Assembly (NCBI GenBank): GCA_003342815.1
Contig: PTEX01000006.1
Span: forward strand, 2,549,338-2,613,337
DNA length: 64,000 bases
Source: Eudromia elegans
Lineage: Eukaryota; Chordata; Aves; Tinamiformes; Tinamidae
Direction: 5' to 3'
The notes under the pieces are model-generated. The model did no database searches, was not told where the DNA came from, and saw only the letters and a list, made by a program, of their open reading frames with translations. Each line of letters opens with the position of its first letter. The first letter of the stretch is position 1. Positions 51,101-62,131 of this stretch are shown in pieces. The translations under genes were made by a program, and so were the position numbers.

Positions 51101-53519
51101 GGATGTAATCTACTACTGGTTGTTTCATGCTTGGAGCACATTACTTCCTTCCGTGGGATAAGTGGCTAGTCATGGATGTCACTGTGAGTCATGCTCTCCC
51201 GAGGCAGCAGGGCTCTGTGCTGTGCCCATAATCAGATGACCCGGGGGGGAATTAGGAAGGCTTTTGATGTCCTTCTGTGAGTGCCACACCGCAGGAGACA
51301 GAGACTTCCTAATGTAAAGTCAGGCCATCTCTTCAGCATAACCATGAAACTAACTTTGACTCGCCGGCAGCTGATGCCGGCAGTGGCCTCCCGCCACCGC
51401 CCTGGCACTTAGCATAAGAAATGTCATTGTGTGGGTGGATTAGGCAGAACCTGTCAAAGTTGTGCGCGCTCCTCGGCTCTGCTTCCTTCCCTGGGCTAAT
51501 AACGCCGCCGAGGTGGGGAGGGGGCCGACACACATTTTCTGGCGTGTGTCACGTAACCCAGCGAAGTGGAGGACACGTCACCTGCACGCTGCTTCTGCCG
51601 TAGCAAGGTGTGGGCAGACGTGACACGCCACAGTGGTTGGCAGCCTTAATCCCAAACGCATCCACACCGCTTGGGTTGCATCTTGGTTTCAGCTTTGTCT
51701 GGGTTTGCAAGTTAACTGTCATGATCTCCATGAAACCACGGAATTCACTGACTTGTTGGGATATGAGGGGAAAAGGATGGCTCTTTTGCCCTGTGGAGAA
51801 ATGTTACAAAAGCACTAAGCAGAGGGTACAACGAGCACCTGCGTGTGCTCTGAGATTGTTAAGGCAGAAGATGCTGAAACCAGACAACAAGCGACTAACG
51901 AAACTCAGGACACAGGGAGTGTTACTGGCTGCCTAAGGGGGAACTGGTAAGAGCACCGATGGGAGGGCATTCCCCACGACCCAGCAGGATCACAAGATAA
52001 ATCATCCTCAAGGGAAAAAAAATAACAGCATATTTTGTCTCATAGAAAAGTGTGGGTTTGCACAGCTCTCTGCTTAACATCCGTGCTGAGGAGGTGCAGG
52101 AGAGCCCCTGGCTGAGGCAATGCCAGGTGGGTTCCTCATGCATCACCATGGCGGCAGCAGAAGCTGGAGCAAACCCAGCGTGACCGAAATGCCATCTCCT
52201 GTCACTGTCTGCACGTTGCAGGCTGCGTTTGGCTGTTAGGGGGAAAAAGGTGTCATTGGGGCACACTGCTGGCAGAAAGCTGGGTGTCAGCTGCATGCCA
52301 CAAAACACATGGGGTGAAGGTCTGATAGGACTTACAGCAGGAACAGTACCCGAATCATTGCAGAGAGTAATTACTCTATGTGTTCCTTGTAGCTCACAAA
52401 ATCTTTAAGAAAAAGAAAATAGGACCAACAGCTACCTCCATCCCTGGCTGCCTGTCCTGCTTCCCTGCAAAACTGAGGAGCAGCCTCTGCAAGGCTTATG
52501 CGAGACACATGCACAAAGGGGTAAGAATACAGCTTGACAGGCGTAGAGAGAGCCCATGTGAACAAGGGAACCGCACAACAGCCCTGCGAGGGTGGGAGCA
52601 GCTCTGCCCTGCGCTGGACAGTGCGGAGCCGCAGCGTGGGGTTGCAATAACCGCCGAGCAGCTACAGCCCTGCACACGCACCCCTCTCCTCACGCAGGGG
52701 CTGCGTCCGCGGAGAAGTCTGCTTGGCAGGTCAGTGCCTGGCGTGTGGGGTCAAGGAGAGGAGCTCCAGGGCTGCACCGCGACGCTGCAAGGTGCCAATC
52801 TGCAATAGGGAGGCGGGAGGCTGCGGATAACCCTGAGAGGGGGAAACAAAGGCTACTCTCGCTACCCCCTCCTGACCCCACCACGCAACTCGTGCCTTCC
52901 TACACTTCTGACATCCGTGCAAAGTCTGGGACAACCTGCATCCCCGTGATGCCCGACATGGAAATCAGCTTGTCCCATGATCAGAGTGACCCTGCTGAGA
53001 TTGCCAGATAACGTCACATCCCCAGTTGTGCAACGCCGGCGTGTTCCCTAGGTCCTGGGCTGGCAGACATTATTGAGCGAGCTGTTTGTGCACCCGAGAG
53101 GGAGTCCAAATACTGTTAATGGCTAGAAACGTTAGCTACGTGTCGTCTGTGAGCGGAAAGCAACCAGGCGCCTCATACGGTCACGTATGGGAAGGAGGAA
53201 CTCTGTGCAGAGACAAAACATGCGCCAGGAGGGATAAAGGCAGAGCTTTCATCTCTGCATGAGCACATGACGTGCAGGGTACACACCACTGTTCAGGTAG
53301 ATGCTCCTGTTTTGTAATTCTAGGGTCATGTAACTTGGAAAAAAACAAAAAAGAAAAAAAAAAAACAAAAAAAAAGTGTTGCGGCAATGTTTCTCATTTA
53401 CAGCCAAATAAAAATCAAACCAACCTCTGCCTGTTCTTTTGTTGCTTTTCTTTCCCCCCACCTTGTTTGTTTGCCTGCTTTCTTGCTGGTGGCTTGTTTG
53501 TTTTTACTTGAAATCACAT

Positions 53520-53900
53520 TGCAGGCAATTTTCTGATCTCTTGCAGAGCAGAGAGGCTAGTAAATGCACCTTTGTCCGTGGACAAAGACTGATGGATAGT
53601 TAATAAAATGCACCTCTCTGCAATCCTTTCACGCTTAAGGTCCCCAGGCAGGAGTTGTGAGCATTCAAATAAAGTAGAACTGATCCAAAATGTACATATT
53701 CAGCTTAGATAATGGCAGCCCCCAGATATGTGCCTCTCTCTGCAGTTGGGGATCTGTCACTTGAACAAAGAGCAGGACGCAGCGTAAATCAGGCTGTCCT
53801 GAAAAGCTTTATGTGATAGACACACTTTATGGAGTTATTTCCATTTTTTCTCACATTTCAAAAGCAGACTCAGATCCTAATTATCATGAGGACAAATTCC
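53520..53900. promoter_or_regulatory. Candidate enhancer with an 18-bp palindromic SOX/TCF-like site
   Basis: At 53570-53587 CTTTGTCCGTGGACAAAG is an inverted repeat with 8-bp arms around GT. The ACAAAG/CTTTGT halves resemble SOX or TCF/LEF cores (established motifs). Nearby, the word 'aatgcacct' occurs twice (about 53562 and 53605), and 'tcctaattatcat' lies near 53875. No transposon or open frame accounts for this. Enhancer function is inferred only. Confidence 0.3.
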
Positions 53901-54991
53901 ACAAAATGAGTTTTTTGTGGTGAAGGATAGCAATGTTTTCTAAAATTCAGAATATATGTTAGGAGACCACAGTTTGTCTTAAAGCTCCTATAGTTCACAC
54001 TAAAAAGCTTCTCCTTGCTCCTTCCATCTAAAAAATTATCCCTGAAAAGTCATTCTGTGCTTTTTATTTTTTATTTTCTTGATATTTTTCGGAAAGAAGA
54101 AAACAAGGGAGCTGTAAAGCTCATATTGTTCTGAAATCTCTCCCTCCTTTCACCAATGAGTTCACTAAACAAAATTCCACAAGAAACAAATGTTATTAGG
54201 AGATCAGCAGAATGAACGCCAGAGTTCAGATACTAAACATTTTTTTAAAATAACAGGGGGTTTAATGACGTGAAGGAAGTTGTAGTTTAAACATCAAGGT
54301 CAATTATTTCGTTAAATATTATTTAAAAGTAACTTGCCTTGAAACAAAACCAGAGCTATCCATTTCCCAAAAACGCAAACAGATTATCCTGCCTCTGTTT
54401 GTCAGCTTTGCTAGATAACTTCTATTTGATCTTCAAATGAAAACAGTTTCTGTTTCAGATTTATACAACAGGCTGCCTCTAAAAAAGAAAAAGATCTTAA
54501 GGTTGGAACTGCTGTTTCCCTTCTAATCCCGTGAGAAGATTTGCATAAGAAAAGCCAGTAGATTTGTGTCTAGGTTTTCTGTCTACATCGAAAGCACAAA
54601 TATGAGTCACTATTCTCTATTTACTCAGAAAGAAAACGATTGCTTTTGTAAGTCAGGTGAGCAAGAAATCCCTCAGCAAGCTCACCTCAATTCTTCTGAG
54701 AGTAACAGGGGCTACTTATCTAGCACTGAAGGGAGTTTAGTTAAATAATTGTAGCAGTCAAACACCCCGAGTCTAAAACATAAAAACTCTCATTCCAGGT
54801 ATGTTTCCTGATACTGTGTACTTAGCTTTAAAATAACATCCAGAATTGGTATTTCCTGGATCTTGAAAAGCAGCCCCTTGTGTTTGCAGGTAGACGTTTC
54901 CTAGACCATAAAATCACCAGTCTTCTTTGAGGAGTAAGTAAGAACTTGCCGGGTGGTTAGTTCTTGGTGTCCTGTGTGACTAAGTCCTGCT

Positions 54992-55016
54992 AGCTCCAGG
55001 CGTCACACCTGGAGCT
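54992..55016. repeat. Hairpin overlapping a T-box-like site
   Basis: AGCTCCAGG, the spacer CGTCACA, then CCTGGAGCT gives 9-bp perfect arms. The centre reads TCACACCT, the T-box half-site (established motif). Confidence 0.7.
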
Positions 55017-55887
55017 TGGAGCAGATGATTGGTTAGTTCCACTCCGGAATGGGAACAAGGAGCAGTAACAAGGGTGTTCTGAGGCATAAAAGTTTAATGT
55101 GGGCAACACACTTTGAGATTCTTTTGGTGCACAGACAGGCAAGTTACTATTTTATGGGAAGAGGATTAGAAAGGACATTTTGGATCATGGGGTCAAGTCG
55201 TTTGCCGTGGGTGGTAACCACATGTCAGAAGCTGGCTCCCAAACCAGGCAAGTTCCATCTTCCAGCCTCTTTGATTCCCTCCCTTATGAGGGAGGCCTTT
55301 CTGGATGCACTTTGTTCTGATGGGGTGAATCTGTTTTTCTGCTTGAATCCCTTCCTAACCCCTTTGTAGCAATTCTATCTCGTAGTATTATTTTATTTGG
55401 GTGGAGGGGAGGGAAATTGTCTCATAATTTTAGGGCTCATTTGAATTTTCCTTTGAGCCCCAGGCACCTGGTGGAGAGGCGCCAGCAATGCTGTAGACTA
55501 GTTCGACGTACCAATAAAAATAAAATAAAATGAAAGAAAAAAAAAAAAAAGCCCGACTAAGAAAAGCGCCATTCTTAGAAAGCCTCCAGCGTTCCAGCTT
55601 GAGCACAAACAGCTTCTTATTTGGGACTCTCCTCGGGTAAATCAACATCCCCGGGGCGAGGGGGCCGCAGCCCTTGTGGTCTTGCACAAACTCAGACCCC
55701 CGGACGGGGTGGGGGGCGGGAGGAAAGCGGAGAGGAGAGGGAACCAGCCTCAAACCGCCGCGGAGACCTCTCCCGACGGGCACAGACGCCTTGCTGGGGC
55801 GAAACACCTCGCAGGAAACCTCCCTCCGCCTGGACGCCCCTCCCCGTGCGCCCAGGCGGGGCTGAGACCTGCGCTGCCCGCCCGCCC

Positions 55888-56380
55888 CGGAGGGGCTCTG
55901 AGCCGCTCCCCGTGTGTCCGGTGGGGCTGAGACCCTTTGCCTGTGTGTCCGGAGGGGATCTGAGACCCGCTCCTCATGTGTCCGGAGGGGCTATGACCCG
56001 CTCCCGTGTGTCCGGAGGGGCTCGGAGACCCTCTCCCCGTGTGTCCGGAGGGGCTCGGAGACCCACTCCCCGTGTGTCTGGCGGGACTGAGACCCGCTCC
56101 TCGCATGTCTGGAGGGGCTCTGACCCACTCCCGTGTGTGTGGAGGGGCTCCGAGACCCGCTCCCCGTGTGTCCGGAGGGGCTCTGACCCGCTCCCCATGT
56201 GCCTGGAGGGGCTCCGGGACCCGCTCCCCATGTGCCTGGAGGGGCTCCGGGACTCGCTCCCCGTGTGTCCGGAGGGGCTCTGACCCGCTCCCCATGTGCC
56301 TGGAGGGGCTCCGGGACCCGCTCCTCGTGTGTCTGGAGGGGCTCTGACCCGCTCCCCACTCGCCCCGGCGGGGCTCTGCC
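55888..56380. repeat. 30-33-bp minisatellite, about 16 units, inside the CpG island
   Basis: Units follow the pattern GTGTGTCCGGAGGGGCTC, then GGAGACCC or TGACCC, then GCTCCCC. Lengths alternate among about 30, 31 and 33 bp. A variant unit starting ATGTGCCTGGAGGGG occurs three times near 56205-56330 and suggests higher-order duplication. The array is free of stops in several frames, which produces long spurious open frames on both strands (378 codons - at 55750-56886, 220 codons + at 55621-56283). Those should not be read as genes. Array boundaries are fuzzy where unit identity decays. Confidence 0.93.
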
Positions 56381-57892
56381 CTGTGCCCCGCGGCCGAGCG
56401 CCGCGGGGCTCTGCGGGGCTCTGCGGCTCGATGAGGCGGCAGGTCCCCGTTTGGACCCGTCGCTCGGCTCTGCCTCGGGCGGAAGAGCCGGCGCCGTGGC
56501 CGGGGCTGCGCTCCCGCCGGCTGGGGCCCCGTTTTCGTTTCTTTGTTTTTGCACCCCCTCCACCCGATGCTTCCTACCCGAGGGCTGGCGGGCCGGCGCC
56601 GCGGCGGGGCGAGCCCCGGGCATGAAGGGGAGCCCCCGTGGGGCTGTAACGGGAGCGAGTCAGGGGACCGGGGGCCGGTGTGTCCCGATGGCTGCGCCCT
56701 CGCTTCCCACGGGGACATCGGCGCGTGGCCGTCGAGGAGCCGCGCTGCGGGCGCCGCTCCTGCTTCCCTCGAGGGCCACCGGCAGCTGCCGCTGCCCGGG
56801 CCGGAGCGCATCGAGCCTCTCACAAGACTAGGCTTGAGAGAGAAGAAAACAGCCCCCCTTGAAAAGCAGACCCCCGGGGAAACCACCAGCCCCTAAGCCT
56901 ACTAGAGTAACAGGCATCGCGCTGCCTCGAAAGCCCCTGTCAAATCTCAGCGCCCTCAAGACAAACAGAAAACCAAAAAAAACAAGGAGCGAGGCCCGAG
57001 CAGCGCCGCGGAGCAGCCCAGCACCCTGCGCGGGGCGGCGGACGGGACCCCTCTCCACCACCCTTGACCAGTTCCTGAACTGCTTGGGATTTCACCGGCT
57101 TCCCAGCCTGGCAGCTGCGGGGCTCGAGGGGGTTAAACCCCGCGCCCGACGGCCCCGAGCGGGCGCCGAGGGGTGCAGCGCGCACCCCCCGCGGGGCTCC
57201 GCCGCCTTGCGCCCCTGCGCAGCTCGGCCGCGACCTGCCCGCCTTGGCCGCGGGCGGCTCGGATGGAGCGGGAGCCGTTCCGGGAAGAGGCTCCTAAGCG
57301 CTCACCACAGGGGAAGGCGGGAGGCGGGGGAGGGATGAAAGAAAAGGCTAAAGAAACAGCGCGATTTTGGGAGCGGGACCAAATCCTAACGTGTTACATA
57401 AAAGCCACGGGCGGTTCTTATCAGCAAGCCCGGCCTGAAGAGGAACAATCCCCAGGAGCGGCTCCAAAACAAGCCCGTTAAAGGGACAATTGTGAAATGC
57501 CAGCTTCCCAGCCGAGTGCGAACAGCAGGAGCCGGGCATGTCCTGTCTGTAACCGCGCTCTGACAGGCAACAGGGAGCGGGGAGGGGACGCGGGGGATCC
57601 TCTCTTGACAAGATTTATCAAGAAACATTTAACTGGGCTTTAATCATATTAGCAAGAGCCCAATTAGGGCTGAGAGCGAAGCGAGGCGGCCGGCGGGCTG
57701 GGGAGAGGAGGAGGAGGAGGGGGGAGGAGGAGCGAGCGCTGGAGTCACTCGAGGATAAAGTCCTTTCATCAGGCTGCGCTCTCGGCGAGCAGAGGAGTGC
57801 GAATAATCAGTGCCCTTCACTGGGGGGACGGGGGAGGGAGCGGGCGGGGAATGTGTGTAAAGGATCATTAAGGCCAGGCAGAAGGAGGTTTT

Positions 57893-57908
57893 TGTTGTTG
57901 TTGTTGTT
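57893..57908. repeat. (GTT)n microsatellite
   Basis: Five or so GTT units flanked by T runs within an AT-rich gap of the CpG island. Confidence 0.85.
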
Positions 57909-58957
57909 TTTAATTATTACGGCTATTAAGGTGGTGTCTCGGGGCTCTCTCGGGCGCTGCTGCCGCAGAGGCAGCGAAGGGGCCAGGAGGCACCTGCTGC
58001 CCGGAGACACCCGCAGCTCTGCGGGCTCGTCTCGCTCCGCGGCCGGCGCAGCGAGCAGCTCGTCCCCGACTCCGGGGGAGAAATCCCGTGAAAGCCCCTG
58101 CCCAGCTCGCCCCGCCGTGAGGCTGGGGACACCCCGCGGCTGGCCAGGGGCTCCCCTGCGGGCAGCCCGCGCGGGCGCCGGGGGCAGGACGGGTCTGCCC
58201 GGGCTCGCAGCGCCTGCTTCCCCCCCGCTGGGGACCTGTCCCGCCCCGGGGACATAGGGCGTCGGGGATGCGGGGCGCGACTGTGGGGGAGAGGAACAAG
58301 GGCCGTTGCAGCGACAGGAAAAGGCGAGATGTGTCGTGTCCCCCCTACCCTCCTCGGGGGCTTTGGGGACGCGGCAGCGGCGGGCGGAGGAGGGGGTTGA
58401 CACGGCCGCCCGCTGCCAGGAGCTGCCGGGTGCGGCGATAACGCTGAGAGCAGCGACCCCCCTCCCACCCCAGCTCGCATCTCCGCACGGCGGGGGAGGC
58501 TTTTAAAAATTATTATTCTTATATCAAACGCGCAGGGCCTGGGAGAGGGAGGAGGGGGCTGCTCTTCACGCCCTGCCCCGGTGCCGGCAGCGTTGCGTGC
58601 TCCCCCCTCTCCCCCGTCCCGCCGGGTGCCGAGGGGCTCTCGCCCGCTCCGCCGGCGCGTCCCCGCCGTGACCGTGCCCCCCCCGCGCCCCTGCCCCTCG
58701 CTTACCTCGCCAGCCTCTGCGCCGGGGGGACTCGCCCGCCCTGCCCGCGCCCCCTCCCGCGCGCCCCCGCGCTGCCGCCCGCCCCCGCGGTGCCGCCCGC
58801 CGCGGCCGCGGCGCTCGCCTCGCGCGCGCTCCGGCGCTGGCAGCGGCGCCGGGTTCACGCGAGGACAGCGGCGCCGCGGCCCGGCCCGGCCCGGCCCGCG
58901 CGGCTGCCAGCGCCGCCGCGGCCGCCCTCCCTCGCGGCGGCGGCCGCCGATGAGCGG

Positions 58958-59079
58958 ATGGACGAGGCGAGCTGGGAACCCCCCCCCCCGCCGCCGCCGC
59001 CCCCGGGCGCACATGCTCCTTCCCTCTTCCTCTTTGGGAATAAATATGTGTCCCCCCCCCCGCTCCAGGAGCCAGTGCC
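58958..59079 (+). CDS. Predicted first coding exon of an unidentified gene (preferred model)
   Basis: Open frame starting at ATG 58958 with residues MDEASWE, a run of nine prolines, then the non-repetitive stretch FLFGNKYVSPPPLQEPV. At 59080 a GTAAGC donor interrupts the last proline codon after two bases, exactly where unspliced reading would hit TAA (59081-59083). Joining to the acceptor at 60809/60810 restores the codon and continues in frame for the whole of the next exon. The AT-rich piece around 59020-59050, kept inside a very GC-rich island, hints at coding constraint. The frame is also open upstream to an ATG at 58790, so translation may start earlier with an Ala/Arg/Pro-rich extension. 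The context at 58958 has G at +4 but C at -3. I do not recognise the protein. The exon is inferred from frame and splice signals only. Confidence 0.42.
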
Positions 59080-59091
59080 GTAAGCACCGCA

Positions 59092-59171
59092 ATGCGTCCC
59101 AGCCCCGACGAGCCCCGACGGCCCGTGCCGCAGGCGGCAGCGCCCGCGCAGGAGCCGCCGCCGCCCGCTCC
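59092..59171 (+). CDS. Alternative first coding exon for the same gene
   Basis: ATG at 59092 (G at -3) opens 26 codons, rich in Pro and Ala (MRPSPDEPRRPV...), up to a perfect GTAAGT donor at 59172. An in-frame TAA lies upstream at 59041. This exon also ends with two spare bases (CC), so it too joins in frame to 60810-60915. It could be an alternative donor and start used in place of 58958-59079, or the preferred model could be wrong. The donor is stronger on the intron side than GTAAGC at 59080, but the peptide is lower in complexity. Confidence 0.28.
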
Positions 59172-60809
59172 GTAAGTGGCAGGCGCGGGAGGAGGGCGCG
59201 AGGCCGGGGGGGGGCGCGCCGGGACGAGGCGCCTCGGGGCGTCGAGGCTGCCTGGAGGCCCCCGCCTCGTGCTTGGCCTCCTTGGCCTGGCGGGGCAGGG
59301 GAGCTCCTCTGGGTGCGCCGGGGTAGCTAAGGCCCCTCAACGAGCGGTCTAGAAGGAAAGGGATAAGAGCTGCAAGGGAGGTTGAGGTCAGAATGTGAGC
59401 GCTGGCACCTGAGGCCCTCCTCACCATGTGTCTCTTTCAAGAAGCCCCGTGCCCGGTTTTAACCACGTTGTCGTGGTGGCACATCCCAGCCGGAGAGCGC
59501 CGCAGGGTCTGCGTGTGGCCGCTCTGCTGCTTCTGCTCGTGGAGATCCAGGTAGCGCCTCTGCGACTGCTCTGGGGATCCTTCCCAGCATGGGGCTCCGC
59601 ACCTGCGGCTCCCTCCAAGGAACGTGCTTGGCACGTGACACTGCTCCTGTGGTCGCTTCTGACGTGCAAACTTGGCAAACTGCATATTCGGGCTCTGCAA
59701 TATTGCACACAATTTTAATTGCATTGGCTCCTGAAAATGAAGTGATCATGGAAAGGACGTTTATTAAGGGTCTCAGGCCCATAAAGTTTTGGGAGTGAGT
59801 GCCATGTTCTCTGGATACACATGCAAGTGATGAATATAGAAATAACGCCAAATTGAGCTGGTAGTTAAAAAAATAAATCCAAACCTATTTGTCAGAAATG
59901 TGCTAAAATGATGAACTTTGGGCTCATGGATAGGGACCATCTCATGACCAGCCTCAATGTTAAGTTTGTTTTCATGTCCAAATTGCCGTCCTTTGAGAAA
60001 AAAGAGAGTAGGAGGAGGAAGAGACCATTATAATAGAAGTGCTGACATTGCTAGCCATGGCGGTGTGAATTCACTACTATAATAAGACCTCAGCTAGCAG
60101 CCTAATTCCAAAGAGGTGATGTTATCCAGTAATAATGTAATCAGTTTGTTGGCTGTAACATAGGAAACTGGGAATTGGTCTATTTTATTGCTATTTCTGG
60201 CAAAAAAAAAAAAAAAAATCTTTAAGACGCCAGGATCAACGCAGGAGAGCTACCTTTGCTATTTAAAATAATAAAAGAGAGTTCTTCTTGTACGTTTTTC
60301 ACTTCAATGCAGTTTTACAAAAGCATATTTAAAAAGGGACAGCTAGTGAGAATGTACGCTTTCAAGCGAGGGATTGCAGGATGGAAAGGCCCAAGGGTGG
60401 AACATTGTTAAAAGTTTTCAGAGAGGTCCCGCAAGCACAATGTGCACTTTGCAAAATAGAAGTTTTCTCCTGGGTAATTGCTGAATGAGTTTGCATTGAT
60501 TTGCAGCTGCATTTTTAAAGGAAAAAGAGAGAAGAAAAGAAATGGAAAAGACAAATGCCCTGTTAGTAATTTAGAATTATGCTGCAACCATTAAGAAAAT
60601 TGCATCAGATATATGAACAACTGGACATGATCGCCTAAGCTTACATATTCAATGTTTTCCACGCATTACATCTTTCTTTTGAAAAATCACTTTTAAGCAC
60701 TCTGATTAGTTTTGAGACGCGTCATTCTCAAATCGTAAATGTAGCCTAAGTGAGATTGACTTTTAAGACATAAATATTAGTGAAACCTTTTTGCTTGGGT
60801 CTTCCACAG
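59172..60809 (+). other. Putative intron 1
   Basis: About 1.6 kb between the predicted coding exons. The first 500 bp or so are still moderately GC-rich and carry small open frames on both strands that I consider accidental. The rest is AT-rich with an A run near 60203-60218. It ends with a pyrimidine-containing tract and CTTCCACAG at 60801-60809. Confidence 0.4.
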
Positions 60810-60915
60810 CAGGTTGGTCAGTGATGTTGGTAGGGTCAGAAATTCATCCAGTGGGCATTATAATATTATTGCAGAAAAATACGAAGATACAGAGCGTGTT
60901 ATCCGTCTAGGTCAG
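60810..60915 (+). CDS. Predicted second coding exon of the unidentified gene
   Basis: 106 bp bounded by CTTCCACAG on the left and CAG|GTATGT on the right, both good splice signals. With the two-base phase carried from either candidate first exon, all 36 codons are open and the exon ends on a codon boundary. The peptide begins RLVSDVGRVR and ends AEKYEDTERVIRLGQ. It is hydrophilic and non-repetitive, with one NSS sequon. The other two phases fail: one meets TGA within five codons. The acceptor is a tandem CAGCAG (NAGNAG), so isoforms with or without one arginine are expected. Chance alone gives an open 36-codon frame in roughly one case in five, so the support comes from the combination of frame, both splice sites and position just after a CpG island. 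Product unknown. Later exons are probably beyond the window. Confidence 0.5.
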
Positions 60916-61707
60916 GTATGTTTTTCCCTTTGATCTTGATGGCGTTCCTGACATTTAGCCTGATCCAAAATTCACCGAGGTCAATGGGGATCTTTGGATC
61001 AGGGCCATGGATTCTCTGCAGAATCAAGTCTTAAGTTTCTTGACATTGCTGGGAAGCTCCACAGTATCAAGACCAAGATAATAGCTAAAACATGTGAAGA
61101 TAGTTAAAGTAAGTAATGAATGTGGCCAAATCATAACTGTCAGTTTAACGGAACACTTTGAAAATAACAGAACCCTACAAGAATACTTGGGTGTGTCTGA
61201 ATCAACCCGTTTTGGAAATCCTAGGACATGCAGCTGCATAAAATACACAAATTCTTGAAAAATAGTCAACAAAACCTGAAAGGACCCTAAGGCTTTTAAT
61301 TCAGATTTGTTGAAATTTCTTGAAAATCATGCTTCCTGAGTTATATACAAGCTCTGTTCTGCTTATAAATCACATGTTGTCCAGTAACTCTTGAAAAGTA
61401 GGCTAAAACTACTACAGTGACTACCTTATTCATCTGATCTGCTTTAGGCAACATTAACCTTCTTTTTAGTTTTGCCATTTAACAAAGTGTTATTATAAAT
61501 ATGACTGCCATTTGTGAATGCCTGCCCTCCAGGCTGTGGTAAACTGGGCAGTTGGCCTTCACCATCAGGCTTAAATCCCAAAGTTTATGAGTTAATTTGC
61601 ACTATACAGCCTTTGGCAAAAACAGAGTGACTAGCAGGAAAAAGGTATTTTGGAAAGTGTGAAAAATGACAGAGTTCTTAAAGACTTGTTTGAAGCTAGA
61701 AAACAGT

Positions 61708-61737
61708 TATGATATAATGATATATGATATAATGATA
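61708..61737. repeat. Exact 15-bp tandem duplication
   Basis: TATGATATAATGATA occurs twice head to tail without mismatch, probably from recent slippage. Confidence 0.95.
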
Positions 61738-62131
61738 GTTTTTCTGTTTTGGCTATGCAAGATAATATCAGCCTTGATGACAGACTGGATTTATAGCAAA
61801 AGCTTATGGACATGTGAAATGAACATCACGTATCAGCAATGGAATGGGAAGCTAGTGGACACAGAGCCTATCAGTTCTGCAAAGAGGGAATCAAACGACA
61901 ATTACTCCCTGTTTCTCCCAATACAACAGTGAGAGGTCATCAGTTAAAATGATCAAATTCAGAATTAAATCAACAAAGGAAGCAAACAGCAAAACTCTGT
62001 TTTTATAGGATACTGTGGATGTCAAAAATTTAAAGAATTCATAAAAGGATCAGAAAAAGTCTTTGAGGATATTCATGGATGGTCATCCAAAAGGGATGGA
62101 TTGGATATCCCTTCCCCTTCCTCCTTCCTCC

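Larger units (their letters stand above)
46681..55629. other. Gene-free region approaching the CpG island
   Basis: No supported gene. GC and CpG content rise in steps: about 49.8-50.65 kb, 50.85-51.1 kb (with a CRE-like 'gcgtgacgtaac' near 50929) and 51.36-51.6 kb (with GCCGGCA/TGCCGGC inverted arms at 51363-51381). These could be distal regulatory elements or alternative promoters. An A-rich run lies at about 53341-53373 and another at 55537-55550. Open frames here resemble no known protein. Confidence 0.5.
55630..59330. promoter_or_regulatory. Large composite CpG island, likely promoter
   Basis: From about 55.63 kb GC content and CpG density rise abruptly and stay high, with short AT-richer gaps (about 56.88-56.98, 57.35-57.5, 57.6-57.66 and 57.87-57.93 kb), until about 59.33 kb. 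CpG is not depleted in the way it is in the surrounding DNA. Such islands mark vertebrate promoters, and islands of several kb often belong to developmental regulators (established trend). The right end coincides with the predicted first coding exon on the + strand. Sub-features include a minisatellite (55888-56380), a palindromic SOX-like ACAATTGT (57486-57493), a GAGGAGG tract (about 57708-57732) and a GTT repeat (57893-57908). The transcription start cannot be fixed from sequence alone. No convincing TATA box is seen. Confidence 0.85.

Noticed and set aside
55750-56886. 378-codon - strand open frame and long overlapping + strand frames
   Set aside because: They are produced by a stop-free GC-rich minisatellite. 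All run through the same repeats, in several frames and both strands, and none resembles a known protein.
57926-59092. 388-codon - strand frame in the CpG island
   Set aside because: It is Arg/Gly/Pro-rich, as expected from translating very GC-rich DNA, it is overlapped by frames on both strands, and the splice evidence supports the + strand instead.
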